Positions 20,736-31,975 of a stretch of DNA of 64,000 bases are shown one piece after another. The DNA is from Cutaneotrichosporon cavernicola. Its lineage: Eukaryota; Basidiomycota; Tremellomycetes; Trichosporonales; Trichosporonaceae. The notes under the pieces were generated by a model. That model saw nothing but the letters and a program-made list of their open reading frames with translations, was not told the DNA's origin and did not search any database. The position numbers and the translations under genes were made by a program. The stretch's first letter is position 1; each line of letters starts with the position of its first letter. The DNA is taken from assembly GCF_030864355.1 (NCBI RefSeq), contig NC_083394.1:1984001-2048000 (forward strand). Reading direction: 5' to 3'.

Positions 20736-21687
20736 ATGCCGATGCTCGACGCGATCAAATCGCGCCTCCCCGGTTCCTCCTCATCATCAACATCCAAATC
20801 AGACTCAAACGGAGAGTTCTACTCCCGCGCTCTCCGCAATCACATCGACAGCCTTACTTCATCTCCAGACACCTCGCCTATGTCTCGGCCCGGCGGCGCT
20901 CTCTCTCCGCCGCTCCGCATGGCCTCCCCACGCCTCAAGTACGTACGTGTCCCGACGCCGCCGCTGACGCCAGATTCAACGCCGACCAACTCCGTCCCTA
21001 TGTCCGCACTGTTCGTGTGCTGTGTGGACGCACTGACACTAGCTCCTCGCTAAGACGCTGGCCAATGCTGTGTGGGACGGCAACGACAAGCCTCGCATGA
21101 GCCAGTACTCCAAGGACATTTGCGAGGTGCGTCCATGGGCTGTGCGCCCAAACCCCACTGAGTAGTCAGAGTGGGAGAGCACGCGGGATGCCCACATCTC
21201 CGATGCTGCGGAGGAATGGGACAACACTGACATGTAGAAGGTCAAATCCCGCATGCTTGAGATCGAGCCCAAGGGCTTCAAGTACATCGTGAGTGTCGGT
21301 ATCAGCGTCAACAATGCCGGACGGCACACTCTACTTCCACGTGTCCTCATGTCCTCATTGTGCACACCTGCGCTTCCTCTGTGTCCGCACGCTCTCGCAC
21401 CACGATGGCCACGACGGCCATCACGCGCCTCGCCACACTCACCGATCACATAGTCTGCTAACTCCATCCCTACATCCAGCTGATGGCAGGTCACGACCAC
21501 GTTCACTGAGAACCTTGGCCAGGCCGGACGTGCCGATATGGCCTGCCACTGGGAGGACACGGACGCCGCGTGCCAGGAGATCTTCTCCAACGTGAGGCTT
21601 GTCATGCTTGGACGGCTGCAGGGTTGGCGCTGACATCAGGATGGCATCATCTTCGTGTGCATTGCCTACGCCGTCCGCGTCATCTAG
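20736..21687 (+). CDS. Tctex-1 family dynein light chain
   Basis: A small dimeric subunit of cytoplasmic dynein that links intermediate chains and cargo. Six exons: 20736-20938, 20974-21010, 21055-21126, 21238-21288, 21490-21591 and 21640-21687, giving 170 aa. Introns are 35, 44, 111, 201 and 48 nt; the second has the weak donor GTTCGT. The first 65 residues are Ser/Pro-rich; the Tctex-1 fold follows: FNADQLRPYVRT, LANAVWDGNDKP, QYSKDICE, FKYIV, ENLGQAGRADMACHWEDTD and IIFVCIAYAVRVI. The final IFVCIAYAVR strand is diagnostic. The length suggests a TCTEX1D-like subtype with an N-terminal extension. In-frame Met at 20742 is an alternative start. Confidence 0.88.
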
Positions 21688-22137
21688 ATGACATTGGCAC
21701 CTCACCAACCCTACCTCTCCGTCCTCCCTATCAACTTAGCATTAATGTTCTTGTCAATTTCAGGTCTTCCTCAGCATGTATAGATATAGAATCGCCATTC
21801 AGAACACACCAACGAGCTAAGGAAATAGGCTGCATTCGGTCTCTGTGATACATGGGAGCTCGCTGCGCGGCTGGGCTAGACACAATCTCAACGGAATGTG
21901 AGAGTCAAGGAGGGAGCGAAAGCGAAGGAGTAGTACGCGGCCGGCCGTTACCTGGCCAGCTACACAAGCGGCCGCGGCGGCAGTGAGGCAGTCGGGCCGC
22001 GAAGACTAGAGTCCAGTGGATGGGAGCGTAGATGCTGGGTAGTGACAACTGCTGTGTAAAGGCGCGAGGATAGGGACGTCGGGGAAGAGAAGCTGGATGT
22101 GACTGCGACAAGGAGAACATGAGGTCTCGAGTGCCCA
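21688..22137. other. Convergent 3' region
   Basis: 450 bp between the convergent ends of the dynein light chain and bZIP genes. Contains 3' UTR sequence and no further gene. Confidence 0.5.
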
Positions 22138-24134
22138 CTAGCGAAGAGGGCGGCCGTACGCTTGCGGCATTGGAGGCATGCCGATGCCACACTCGCGATG
22201 GGACATTAGGATGTTGGTGAGTCGATTGACCTCATCTTCGAGCCCTCGAACATTGTGGAGTAGCCGCTCGTTGTCCATGGTAAGCGTCTCGACCTTGTTC
22301 TGGAGCTCGTTGAGCCACGCCTTCTTGCGCTGACGACACTTGAGCGCCGCTGTCTGTCAGCGCTGACATCTACATCACCACAACCGACTCACCTTGACGG
22401 TTGCGCTCCAGGAAGTTCTTGCGCTTGTCCTCTTCCGTCTCGTTGCGTGACCTCTTCTCACCACCGCTCTTCCTAGAATCGCTGTCCGAGTCATCGTCAG
22501 AAGGCAGCTCGATCTCGGGACTCTTTTTGCTCTTCTTCGCTGCGTTGCCCTTGCCTGCTGGCTCCTTCCGCTTCTGGCCTGCTGATTTGCCCGCACTACC
22601 ACCGGAAGGTGCGCCGCGTTTAGACGATGGCGGGGTCGACTTGGCCTCTTCCTCCCTCTTGGATAACTCCTGATGAGCTTGCGACAAGAGGAAAAGGCCG
22701 TTGGCAGCCTGGCTGGCGGCATTGGCGTTCTGTTGGGCATAGTCGGCGGGCGGAATGCCAGGCACCATGCCGGGCTGCGGTTGCATGCCGGGGTAGAAGC
22801 CAGGCGCCATTCCTGGAGGAGGCTGCTGCCGGTTCAGGTCGCTGGCGATGGCGTTCAGTGTGCCAGGCGTGATGGTTTCCGCCGACTGGTGTGCTGGATT
22901 GAGGTGCGACATGCCGTGAGGGCCGCCGGGCTGGTGAATGCCAGACGGAGGTTGAGGCTGACGCAGGTCGGTTGGGGCTTGCTGATCACCGTTCTCGTTG
23001 GTGACAGATGTAAGGTTGGCAAGGAAATTAGCCGTGTTCGGACTGGGCAGAAGGTTTCCAAAGCCCGGGTTGAGCAGTGCATTGTATCCGGGCGTGAAGC
23101 CCGACCCAGTGCCCGGCGTGAAGCCGGTCCTAAAGTTGCCTGGTTCGAAAGTCTCCTCGCTGGTAGCGGCGTTCTCAGTTGCTGGACCCCACGTCTGGTT
23201 TGCGTTGCTATTGGAGTTGTTCTGGGAGTTGTTCTGGTTGTTGTTCTGGTTGTTGTTCTGAGCGGCTGGGCCGGCCAGCATCGCAGGGCTCAGAGGGCCA
23301 GATCGGAGAGACTGTCCCGCCAGCCAAGGGAACTGGGTAGGGTCTGCCGCTGCCGGGCTCGTGAGCGACGAGAGAGGCGGGAGTGCGTTGTGTTTGATGC
23401 TGGTGGCGTCGCCACCTCTCGGCGGAGTGGTACGATCCTGAGACTGGGACCCGCGAGAGAACGACTGCTCGAAAGGATTAGGCTCGAGATCAAAGCGAGT
23501 CGAAGTGTCGGCGCCAGGACCGTTCGGGGATTTGGCTGCGGATTGTAGAGAGGAGAGGAGGATGACGTGAGGAGTCGGAAGAGTCGGACAAGAGACAAGG
23601 ATCGAGTGTAAGCAAAGGACAAAGATGCTAGTAGAGCGGGGATGGTGAAGAGAGACGAAACTGGATGTATGTGGAGAGGGCTATGGGGACGGGGGAAGGG
23701 GCGAGGGGAGAGGAGCTTGAGTTACTAGAGCTAGGATGACTATGTGGTTGATATTGGTGGCGTCGCCTCTGTTGGAGGCTATGACCTCATCATCTGGTCA
23801 TGAGTGACGACACCACCGAGACTCGAATAACACTCTCTGGTACAACAAAAAAGTTCCGACCTGTGTCGTGCAGTACTCACCACCTCCATCACCATCCTGC
23901 TCTGAAGACGGTGCTCTCTTTTGATCTCCATCTTCGTTCTTGCCGTCGGCAGGTCCAGCAACCGCCTTGTCGGAATCCGCCGCCTTTTCGTTAGAGGTGA
24001 CGGTGGGTTCCTCCTTGATATAAGCGGACGGAGGTTCTACTGAACCCGTCAGCGAAATTGCCACACTCGGCTGGCTTACCAGAGGCAGCGGGCGCTGTCG
24101 GCACGGACGCCGGGGGATGAGCGACGGCAGCCAT
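22138..24134 (-). CDS. Atf1/AtfA-type CREB bZIP transcription factor
   Basis: Stress-responsive bZIP factor that in other fungi acts below the Hog1/Sty1 MAP kinase and binds CRE sites (TGACGT). Four exons: 24134-24080, 24039-23881, 23535-22393 and 22349-22138, giving 522 aa; introns are 40, 345 and 43 nt. The third exon starts with the Aft1-type N-terminal domain (NPFEQSF, SLTSPAAADP, FPWLAGQSLRSGPLSPAML), followed by FTPGTGSGFTPG and Asn/Gln/Pro-rich stretches. The basic region has N450-x7-R458 (NRQAALKCRQRKKAW) and a leucine zipper (LQNKVETLTMDNERLL, VRGLEDEVNRL). Basic patches KKSKK and GEKRSR precede it as likely nuclear signals. The acceptor of the last exon is the second AG of a GACAGACAG tandem, required by the bZIP frame. 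The 345-nt intron is unusually long here. Confidence 0.92.
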
Positions 24135-25299
24135 TTTTGAGGGGGACGAGTGTGGGTGTTCTAGAAGCTACAGAGCCTACGGTGGCAAATGAACAAGAAG
24201 CTGGATGTACTACCCTGTGAAACTGAGGAATAGATCTGAGTGTCGGGGACGGGCGAGGCGCCAGTGTTCTCAGACACGAATGGTAGATGTCCGATCAAAG
24301 GCGGATTGCTAGAGCTCTATGCACAGAGCGCTTCGGCCTTGTACTATCTGTTAACGACGAGTCGGCGTTGAGGAAGGACCGGACCGCAGTGTGAAGTGTA
24401 GGGGTAGTTGGGGGTGGGCAGGTGCGGTGATTGAGGGGGGAAGGCGGGTGTGAGATGAATAAGCGAGTTGGGGTGCAACGGTTTAGCGGGGTGGCAAGTG
24501 TTGCAACGGTCAGCATCTTTCCATGCATGTAGGAGGACAAGGAGGAGGATGGAGATGAACGCGACGAGGTTGGGGTCGAGGAACGAAATGGGTGGCTATG
24601 ACGAGTGTCGGACGCGTGACGGTGGGTTGTTGACAGTTGGGAGTCTCAGAGCGAAAAATCACCTCTGGCTTACTCACTTGTAATGCCTTGAATAAGGGCC
24701 GTAATGGCAAAGGTTAATGATAGAGCTGGCAGCTTTTGGTCGCTGTACGGTTGTCGTATGCACAGATCAGCCCTCGAGTAAAGGGATGATTTGCTCGCTT
24801 CTCGTAAAGAGTTGCAGAAGTGGTTGTACCGTCAAAGGCGGAGAGGTTGACTGACGCGCCTGTCTAGTGTGGTGTCTCAGCGTCGAAGGGTGACTCAATC
24901 GAGGCGTGCGCGCGCGTAGAGGTTTGGTGGAGGTGGATGGCGATGATGACGATGTGAAGGATGTGGGACAAGAGTCAACCGGTGGTTGGTCGATGACGGA
25001 GTTGATGGTCGAAAAGGAACATGAATGACGTCGAGAAGTAGGGGGAGTAGGGCGAGCGCTCTTTGAAAAATCCCCACCCCTCACCCTACGTCACCCACTA
25101 CCATCTCTCTCTTTGCTCAAAGTCTCACAGATAGAAGAGAATTTGATTTGCCAATTCAATTTGCAAATATGTCACTCGGAGTTATAACAAGTCCGTAATC
25201 CCACGTGAGTGTGGCACATCAGATCCATTGAAGACCTCCACTTTCAAAGTCCACCTTCCTCTGCATGCTTACGACCTTCTCGGGCAGCCAGATCCTACC
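24135..25299. promoter_or_regulatory. Bidirectional region, bZIP / ICT1
   Basis: 1.16 kb between two divergent genes. It contains TGACGTC at 25026-25032, a CRE-like site of the kind Atf1 factors bind, 0.9 kb from the bZIP start and about 270 bp from the ICT1 start. The first 300 bp upstream of the bZIP ATG contain possible leader exons. No other gene seen. Confidence 0.35.
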
Positions 25300-26013
25300 A
25301 TGCTGGCTCTCGCACGCGTCACGGTCCCACGCCTCCCACACCTCCGCCACCTGTCCACCTCCCCATACACTCTGGCTCCCGCCTCAGATGAGCTCCTTGC
25401 CCTCAAAGAACTGGTCAACGATGGGGACCACGCCCTCGCCCGCGACTGGCTCGACGATTTCGTGCCCGAAGACGTCCCAAAAACCTCATACGAAGTCTCG
25501 TATGCGCGCTCGTCAGGTCCTGGTGGCCAACACGTTAACAAGACCAACTCAAAGGCGGTTGTCCGTTTCGACGTCTTCCGTGCCCGAGGGACTTGGCTAC
25601 CGCCATTCCTCGTTCCCGCGCTCCAGCAGTCGGTGAGTAGTTAGAATGAGGATGAGTGAGAGTAAAGAGATTGTGTAGTGTACATGTGTGAAGTGACTTG
25701 GCACAATTCGCTCCGTCGGAAGGCACAGAAGCGCAAAAGCACAGAAGGCACTGACGCAGAGCCATACTACCACGCCCCCTCGCTGCTCCTCTCGTCCCAG
25801 ACCTCGCGCAGCGCCCCGCAAAACCTCGCAATCTGCATTGAGAACCTCCACGCGACGATCGTAAATGCCGGTCGCGGGCTCGTGCGCGGCCAGACGAGCG
25901 ACGCTCAACGCGAACGCGTCAAGGAGCTCCAGAAGGCTGAGGTGCGCAAGCGCCGCGTCATGAAGGAGAAACACAAGGCGAAGAAGGCCTCGCGCACAGA
26001 GAAAGGGTGGTAG
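25300..26013 (+). CDS. Mitochondrial ICT1-type peptidyl-tRNA hydrolase (GGQ domain)
   Basis: Ribosome-rescue factor of the ICT1/MRPL58 (Pth4) type that hydrolyses peptidyl-tRNA on stalled mitoribosomes. Two exons, 25300-25632 and 25729-26013, joined in phase 0 over a 96-nt intron, giving 205 aa. The start at 25300 is chosen over 25228 because it yields a typical presequence ([20 protein letters not shown]). The catalytic loop is [20 protein letters not shown] with G75-G76-Q77. Later come [22 protein letters not shown] and a Lys/Arg-rich tail ([17 protein letters not shown]), which in the family contacts the empty mRNA channel. The stretch [11 protein letters not shown] at the start of exon 2 is an insertion relative to the usual spacing, so the acceptor might differ. 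Confidence 0.85.
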
Positions 26014-26836
26014 TCCAGCTTGACGGCGTAGTGTTCGGCTCCCACCACGGCGGGACGTGCGGAATCGCCACGATTGTACGCCTGTCGCTTGCTCGCTTGC
26101 GCCCTCGACACTCCCCATCGCAGCAGCCTGTGGCAGCAGGCTGCCTTGGCGAACGCGACCACTGCAACGTTGTGCGCCATTCGTTTCATTGAATTTGAAT
26201 CGTACCATTCAACTCAATGAATGGCAGCCCGAGTGTAGCAATTCGGCACCGCTTGACCGTAGTCATCTAGCGGTACGGCGGTGTCCCTCTGCACTCGCAT
26301 CAACAGTGTGCGCTATCTGCTTCCGTCGCTCTACTGCTCTACGGCTGTCGTGTAACCGGCTCACAAGCCGGAATTTCCATGTGTCACGTGAATACTTCGG
26401 CTCCAGCGCCGAAGCCGCCTCCCTGCGTGGTCTAAATTTTCTGTACGGTAGTGATGGAAGCAGGTCAACGCCGAGGCACTGTCAGACCTAAACGCGCGCG
26501 CAAGGTGCGGTAGTGTTGCTACAGTAGTGTACTACTCTCCGATGAGACCGGGATCAGAACTGGGCCATTGCACCGCAGCAACGGACTTGTCGGGCCCCAA
26601 GGGCGTGCGACGTCTCCTCCCTACGGCAAGAGGAGCCCCTCACTGGTTGGGGAGCGGGGTGATTGGGTTTTGTTCAAGTCCGAGGCACGTCCCCAGGGTG
26701 CCCCACTCCGAGCCGCACTAGCCCCCGTGGCTCCTTCCGAGATTGCGACAACCCCGGGCAAACCACACGAACAATCCGCCGCTTCACTCTCCTTCCTTCC
26801 TCACCGCCTCCTCCATCATATTAATATACAGTAACC
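26014..26836. other. Intergenic region
   Basis: About 0.8 kb between two plus-strand genes. The last 100 bases before 26837 are pyrimidine-rich. No gene seen. Confidence 0.45.
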
Positions 26837-27886
26837 ATGGAGCCTCCCCCCCTCCCTCTAGAGATCCGAGACCGCATTCTCGCCCACCTCCTCCCACCAA
26901 CTCTTCCACTCCCACAAGAACTACTCTCGCGCACCTTTCTCGAGCGCCTAACCTTCCTTCCCCCCGACGACTCCGACCTAGACGCCCACCTCACCCCCCT
27001 CCCCTCTCGCGACGGTCCACACCCTTTGACCGACGCGCTCAGCCTTCTGGCCCTTAGCCCCCCTTCAATCAGACAGACGGAATACGCACACGACGGCGAA
27101 ATGCCCATCGCACACACTCTCCTTACCCCCGAGCATGGCGATGCTGTAGAAGTCTCGTTCCAACACGAGGCTGGCGACAAGGGCCGCGGATGGGTTTATT
27201 CCGGCGCAAAACTCGGCAATTCTGCTTTCGATTGGCGTAGTGATCCCTCGGACGTCTCGTATGCTGGGTACGAGGATGCACCGGAAGACTACTGGGCTGG
27301 TTTTACGCCGCCCTCGCAACAGGCTGAACTATACGACGACCACCACGACGACGAGGACAATTACTGGGCCCAATACGGGGCTGGTACCGACGAGCCGCGG
27401 GAGGATGAGCACGACCATGATGAGCCAGTGACACCGCCCAATGCCAATATCTCAGCCCCAGACCAGGCGGCCACCCTCTCCCTCCTCCTGCAGGGACTGG
27501 ACACCAAGCCTGACGATGACATTACTTCGCCCATCTCGAGCGGGTCGAGAAAATCCGACGGCAGCGTGCTCGAGCAGAAGATCCGCGCCAAGGCCCGATC
27601 GCAGCTCATGCGCGCCTGGGCAGATTTCTCTTCTTCGGCGGCAGATGCCGAGTCGGCGGGATACGACTGGCTCCGGCTCGGTCGCGAGGTGGCAGACCGG
27701 CCTAGCTGGGGAGCTGGTGAGAGTTATGCCGAGGCGCGGACGGCCGTGGTCGTGGCCCGGCTCGAGGCGGCAAAGGACTTGCATGACATGCTTGGGGAGG
27801 AGGGATTTTGGCGTCTGGTGGAGGAGACGATCCGGATTCATACCAACCCGGTTGGCGATGGGTCGCAAGAGTATGAGGAGTCGTAA
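26837..27886 (+). CDS. Uncharacterised protein
   Basis: Intronless 349-aa protein that I do not recognise. It begins MEPPPLPLEIRDRILAHLLPP, a short leucine-containing helix reminiscent of the start of F-box-like proteins but without enough of the motif to claim one. The middle (about 150-235) is acidic and low-complexity with DDHHDDEDNYW and EDEHDHDE. The C-terminal third looks helical and folded: KIRAKARSQLMRAWADF, GYDWLRLGREV, VVVARLEAAKDLHDMLGEEGFWRLVEETI. Start context is ACC ATG G, a good match to the consensus. Codon use resembles its neighbours, so it is probably a real gene. Role unknown. Confidence 0.7.
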   Translation: MEPPPLPLEIRDRILAHLLPPTLPLPQELLSRTFLERLTFLPPDDSDLDAHLTPLPSRDGPHPLTDALSLLALSPPSIRQTEYAHDGEMPIAHTLLTPEHGDAVEVSFQHEAGDKGRGWVYSGAKLGNSAFDWRSDPSDVSYAGYEDAPEDYWAGFTPPSQQAELYDDHHDDEDNYWAQYGAGTDEPREDEHDHDEPVTPPNANISAPDQAATLSLLLQGLDTKPDDDITSPISSGSRKSDGSVLEQKIRAKARSQLMRAWADFSSSAADAESAGYDWLRLGREVADRPSWGAGESYAEARTAVVVARLEAAKDLHDMLGEEGFWRLVEETIRIHTNPVGDGSQEYEES

Positions 27887-28594
27887 GCGGCAGCGATAGG
27901 ATGATGATGAGGGGTAAGGAGGCAAGAGACAACGTAACGATAAGAGGAGAACCAGGCAAGATTGTATGACCGTGTACTATATGCTAGAGCCGATGGCCCC
28001 CCACGAAGACAGGTGATCAATTAGCCAAGAAGCAGGGTTGCAAGGCGCGATAACATGTCTCATGCGGAATGCTGCGATGACATTGTTGGCGGTTTCAAGA
28101 TGGAAAGAAGGACAATGCTAGGACAATGCTTCGCCTGCGCCCATGGTGAGACCTTGGATCAGGTGATGGAAGATGGGCCGGGCTTGTGGCCTTGGTGGGC
28201 GCGAGGAGGCCGGTGTGACAAGGTGGGCGATGATTGGGCCGCTCCATCTACCCAGCGCGTGTGAACGCAAGTTGTCCATGCGTATGCGTGAGCAACCAGC
28301 GCTCAGACCAACATGTCCGACGATCCAGCGACAACCGCATGCACAAGCCAACCACAGGCCTAAACTCCGGCTATGACTTGACGCGACTACCACGCGCTAA
28401 TTAACAATTAATTGAACAGCAGCCGCGGCTGTCAACGCCGCTGCCAACAGACTGCTCATCACACTCCAACTGTCTCAAAACTGCAGTGTTGACATTCCCC
28501 AACATGCGCCAATCTACATCACACAATCCCACACCTCACACAACCGCACACAGCTGGTCCTAGTTGCATGTTACACCCCAAGCCTGACATAACC
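27887..28594. other. Convergent 3' region
   Basis: About 0.7 kb between the ends of the uncharacterised gene (+) and the PMP47-type carrier (-). Nothing further recognised. Confidence 0.5.
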
Positions 28595-29597
28595 CTAAGC
28601 CCGGACGGCCTTGCGGGCCTGGATCTGGACAATGAGGTTCTTGACAACCTCGTACAGGCGACGCTGCGCCACGAACATAAACGCGGCGGTGAGCGCGCTC
28701 TGGAGGAGCTTGGGACCGAGGCCGGCGTAGACGCCGCGGAGGCCCTCAGTCTTAAGGATCTCAAGGACGGCCGTCACCGAGCTCTTGTACTTGTGGCTGG
28801 CGACCTGGAGGCGGCTCTTGACCACGAGGTAGGGGTAGGTGATGCCCGTCGCGATGAGCTTGGAGATGGCGCCAAGCATAAACAGGTCCCAGTCGGACAG
28901 GGCCGAGCGGGTACCGACGGTGGCCGAGCCAGACTTCTTGGCGCGGTAGTTGAGCAGCAGGGTCGCCATGCGCTCAAACGTCGTGTACTGGAGTCAGATC
29001 TGGTTCTAGAAGTATACTGACCTGGATCACCGGGTTGATGACGAGGATCAGCGCCGGCCCAAGGCCACGCCACAGGCCCTTGATGCCGCTTTGCTTGATA
29101 ATGTCGCGGGCGGCCGAACCCATCGTAGGTTTGACGACCTTGCCGTCGGCATTGGTCGTCACCTTGGTCGACTGGTACGCCTGCAACGTCCAAATGGGGT
29201 TGGTGAGCGTGGTGGTGATTGAGCCAGCAATCAATCCGGCAATGATACCCTCCCGGGTCGTCAGACCCTCGCCAGTGTTGACCGTGCGGCGCTTGATGAG
29301 CTGCGAGCGCGTCTCTTCATAGAAGAGCTGGGGTTAGGATTTCAAAACCAGGTGGGATCTCACGTAGTAGATGCCGTTGGTGATGGCGATGCCGAACAGT
29401 GAGCTCTCGAGACCAGAGTAGAGGCCCGAAAGACCCTCCTTCTTGACGGTCTGGACGATCGCATCCTTGAGGCTAATGTCCTCGTGCTTGGTTGCCACGG
29501 CCGCGCGAGTGGAGAGGTTGACGAGTGGGTAAGTGAGCGTCATGGAGATGGCGCCGCCGACGGCGCCAGCAACAGCGTGAATGGCAGAGTCACCCAT
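28595..29597 (-). CDS. PMP47/SLC25A17-type peroxisomal carrier
   Basis: Mitochondrial-carrier-family protein of the peroxisomal branch (Candida PMP47, yeast ANT1, human SLC25A17), which exchanges adenine nucleotides and cofactors across the peroxisomal membrane to supply ATP/CoA for fatty-acid activation. Exons 29597-29364, 29327-29022 and 28987-28595; introns 36 and 34 nt; 310 aa, normal length. Three repeats are visible, each with a P-x-x-x-x-S/T carrier-type motif: TLTYPLVNLSTRAAV, TLTNPIWTLQAYQ and GITYPYLVVKSRLQVA. Branch-typical sequences are VINPVIQYTTFE, FMLGAISKLIATGITYPY and GLGPKLLQSALTAAFMF. Six membrane helices are expected. Start MGDSAIHAVAGAVGGAIS is the first ATG and places the first helix correctly. 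Confidence 0.9.
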
Positions 29598-30430
29598 GTT
29601 GATAGATTAGATGTAGGGGGTAATAGGGGCGCTGAGCGTGTTGAGGAGTGGAAGTGAATGTGGGAATGTTAATGGTTGGAGTTGCGGCAATGTAAGGTAA
29701 CGGCGGACGGTGATGACCTTTGACTGAGTGGGTCAGTTGCCTTCCTTCCTTTACCTCCTTACTTAACCCAGGCCGTGCCTCGCCCGGCCTCCATCATCAA
29801 CTTAGCCGGCTCAGCTTTCGGCCTTTTGCGGCATTCGCCCACCCCTCCAGCTTCACCACCTTCCACCTTATCCTCTCCTCCTTTTCCTTTTCCTTTTCCT
29901 TCTCCTCTTCTTTTCTCTGCACCAAGATGCACCCAAGCACGTTTGCCCCATCTACAAACGTAGGGCGTAAACGACAGGGCCTTATCTGGAAATCGGGGGG
30001 AATACCCAGAAGGAAGGCACAGAGGCGCAAGGCGTTGGGCACGCGGCGTGCTCCGCGTATTCGCCAACCCTAGATCATCATTGACCTTAACCGAGAAGGT
30101 CCTTCATCAATCACAACCGCCCGTAACGTCACGTCACCCATCCAAAGCCGCGCTCAGACACAAAAAAGGAACGACACGAGGACATACTACGAACACGGTC
30201 TGCACGGCCTCGTTGCGGCCGAATGCAGGGCCGCGATGCGAGGTTGTCACTTCAGCCGCGCGCCACAAACATTCAACTACACAAGAAGACATGATTTCAT
30301 GATACACCTAAGCACTACATTACAACGCTCGTGGGCGGTTCTATTCGGATTTTCTAATTACTCCAGTTGTGTAGGGCTGATTTCCCTTCTAATCTGCTTG
30401 ACTTCCGACATGATCCTTAGTTTGACTGGC
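29598..30430. other. Intergenic region
   Basis: About 0.8 kb holding the carrier's promoter and the 3' side of the SET-domain gene. A CTTTTC-type pyrimidine repeat lies at about 29877-29900. No gene seen. Confidence 0.45.
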
Positions 30431-31975
30431 TTAGAAGCCCGGGATCGAGCTGCCACCCTGCAACGTCTCAAGGATACTGCGTGTGATAACTTCCTCCTCA
30501 CGAAGCAGACCGCGGACGACGCTGACGGCGAACACCTTCTCCTGGTCCTTGCCCGCCGAGGGGCCGACCTCCACGAGTTCCTCGATGCAGTCTGCTGCGT
30601 CGGCGAGCACGCTTTCGCAGATACGCTGGAGCATGCGCCGAGCGGCCATCTTGGTCGGCCGCGAGAAATTGCGCGCGTGCATGTTGTGTGGCGTGAACAC
30701 GGCGTCGTCGGACGACGCGAGAACGCACAGCGTCGTCATGAGCCCCACGGAGGGACACGGCTCACCGCCGTTCGCAGCCAGGCGATTGTGATCCCACATC
30801 CCGGCGTGTTGGAGCGCCTCCTTCTTCGCGTCGTTCCCGTCCTGCTTCCACAGCGCCTCGACCCATGGTCCAACATCGATGTCGTCGTTGGGCCATGTCA
30901 AAGGACTAACACAGAGGTCAATTTCCGTGAAGCCGTACTCGGCGAAGAGGGTTGCGTTGGAATGCGCCCCGTAAAGGAAGAGCACCTGCTCGCCATCCTC
31001 GAGACCGCGGTGCGGCGCGAACAATACAACATCCACCTTGCCTGGAACAAGGTGCTGCTTCCCTGGCCGTGCGGCTGCGCGCGCGCCGCGCTTGGTGACG
31101 CTGGTGCTCGGCATGGGCTCGGGTTTTGGGCACTCGGTACCAGGTAACGAAGTGTGGTTGATCATATCGAGGAGTGGCACAAACGAGTGGTTGTTCACCG
31201 TCCACCTCGACGACGACGGCTCGGCCAGCCCAAGCGGCGTGGAAACCGTGCGTGTGTTGACGTTGAGCCAAGCCCACAGCAGTGTCTCGTCCGAGATTAG
31301 GCTGCCCAGGTTCTGTGCTTTGAACGGCTCTTCAGTGGCAAGCACATTGCGCAGCAGCTTCTTGTCCGCCTCGTAGCGCCGGCGCACAGCGTCGATCTTG
31401 ATCCTCACACTCTCAGAGAGGCACTGCTCGAGCGCGGGCCAGAAGGCGTCGGGTGCCTCGTTGTCCGGGTCCGGCACAACCCACGTGAGTGGGTGGAGAG
31501 GGCGGAACTCGGGGAGCGTGTCGATAAACACCTGCCACTCAGACTTGTGGCGCTTGAGCGGGTCGCGCGTGAGCGCGAGATGCAGCGTGAGGAGCTGGGT
31601 TGTAGTCAATCTTGCGGTACCGTTGGGCGAGCGGCGTGGTGATGCGGTTGCGGGCGCCGGGAACAGATGCGCTGGGATGCTGTTCAAGGCTGACTTGGCC
31701 AGGGTGAGGGGGTTGAGCAGCGACGCCGCAGGAATAACCAAGATCGGCTCTCCAGACTTCCATCAGCGATGTAAGGAAGGCGACATACACTAATAGACTG
31801 GCTGTATGCGAAGAGACCACGGCCGGCATCTGCTGTCAGCGCGGCCCGAACCCAACGAACCGTCGGCAGCCTTTAAGGCGAGCTTGTTGTGGAAGCCCTT
31901 GAACGTCCCCAGCCACGCTAGGAGCGTCTCGATATTGTCATGCTGGACCTCCTTGGCCTTGCTTGTGTCTACCAT
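30431..31975 (-). CDS. SET-domain protein lysine methyltransferase (RKM/SETD6 type)
   Basis: Member of the SET family with a split SET domain and Rubisco-methyltransferase-like C-terminal part, whose fungal members (Rkm1-4, S. pombe Set10/11) methylate ribosomal and other non-histone proteins. Exons 31975-31861, 31832-31789 and 31756-30431; 494 aa. The first intron is only 28 nt (or 31 nt, since the acceptor is a tandem CAGCAG) and the second 32 nt. N-terminal SET strand: LLAWLGTFKGFHNKLALK, AGRGLFAYSQSIS, EPILVIPAASLLN. SET core: SDETLLWAWLNVNTRTV, VPLLDMINHTS (about residues 246-256), then FLYGAHSNATLFAEYGF (about 313-329). The frame is open upstream to an ATG at 32059, so a longer N-terminus is possible; 31975 fits the family start. 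Confidence 0.88.

Noticed and set aside
22673..23548. 291-aa plus-strand open frame
   Set aside because: Antisense of the bZIP exon 3, whose Aft1 and bZIP motifs settle the coding strand.
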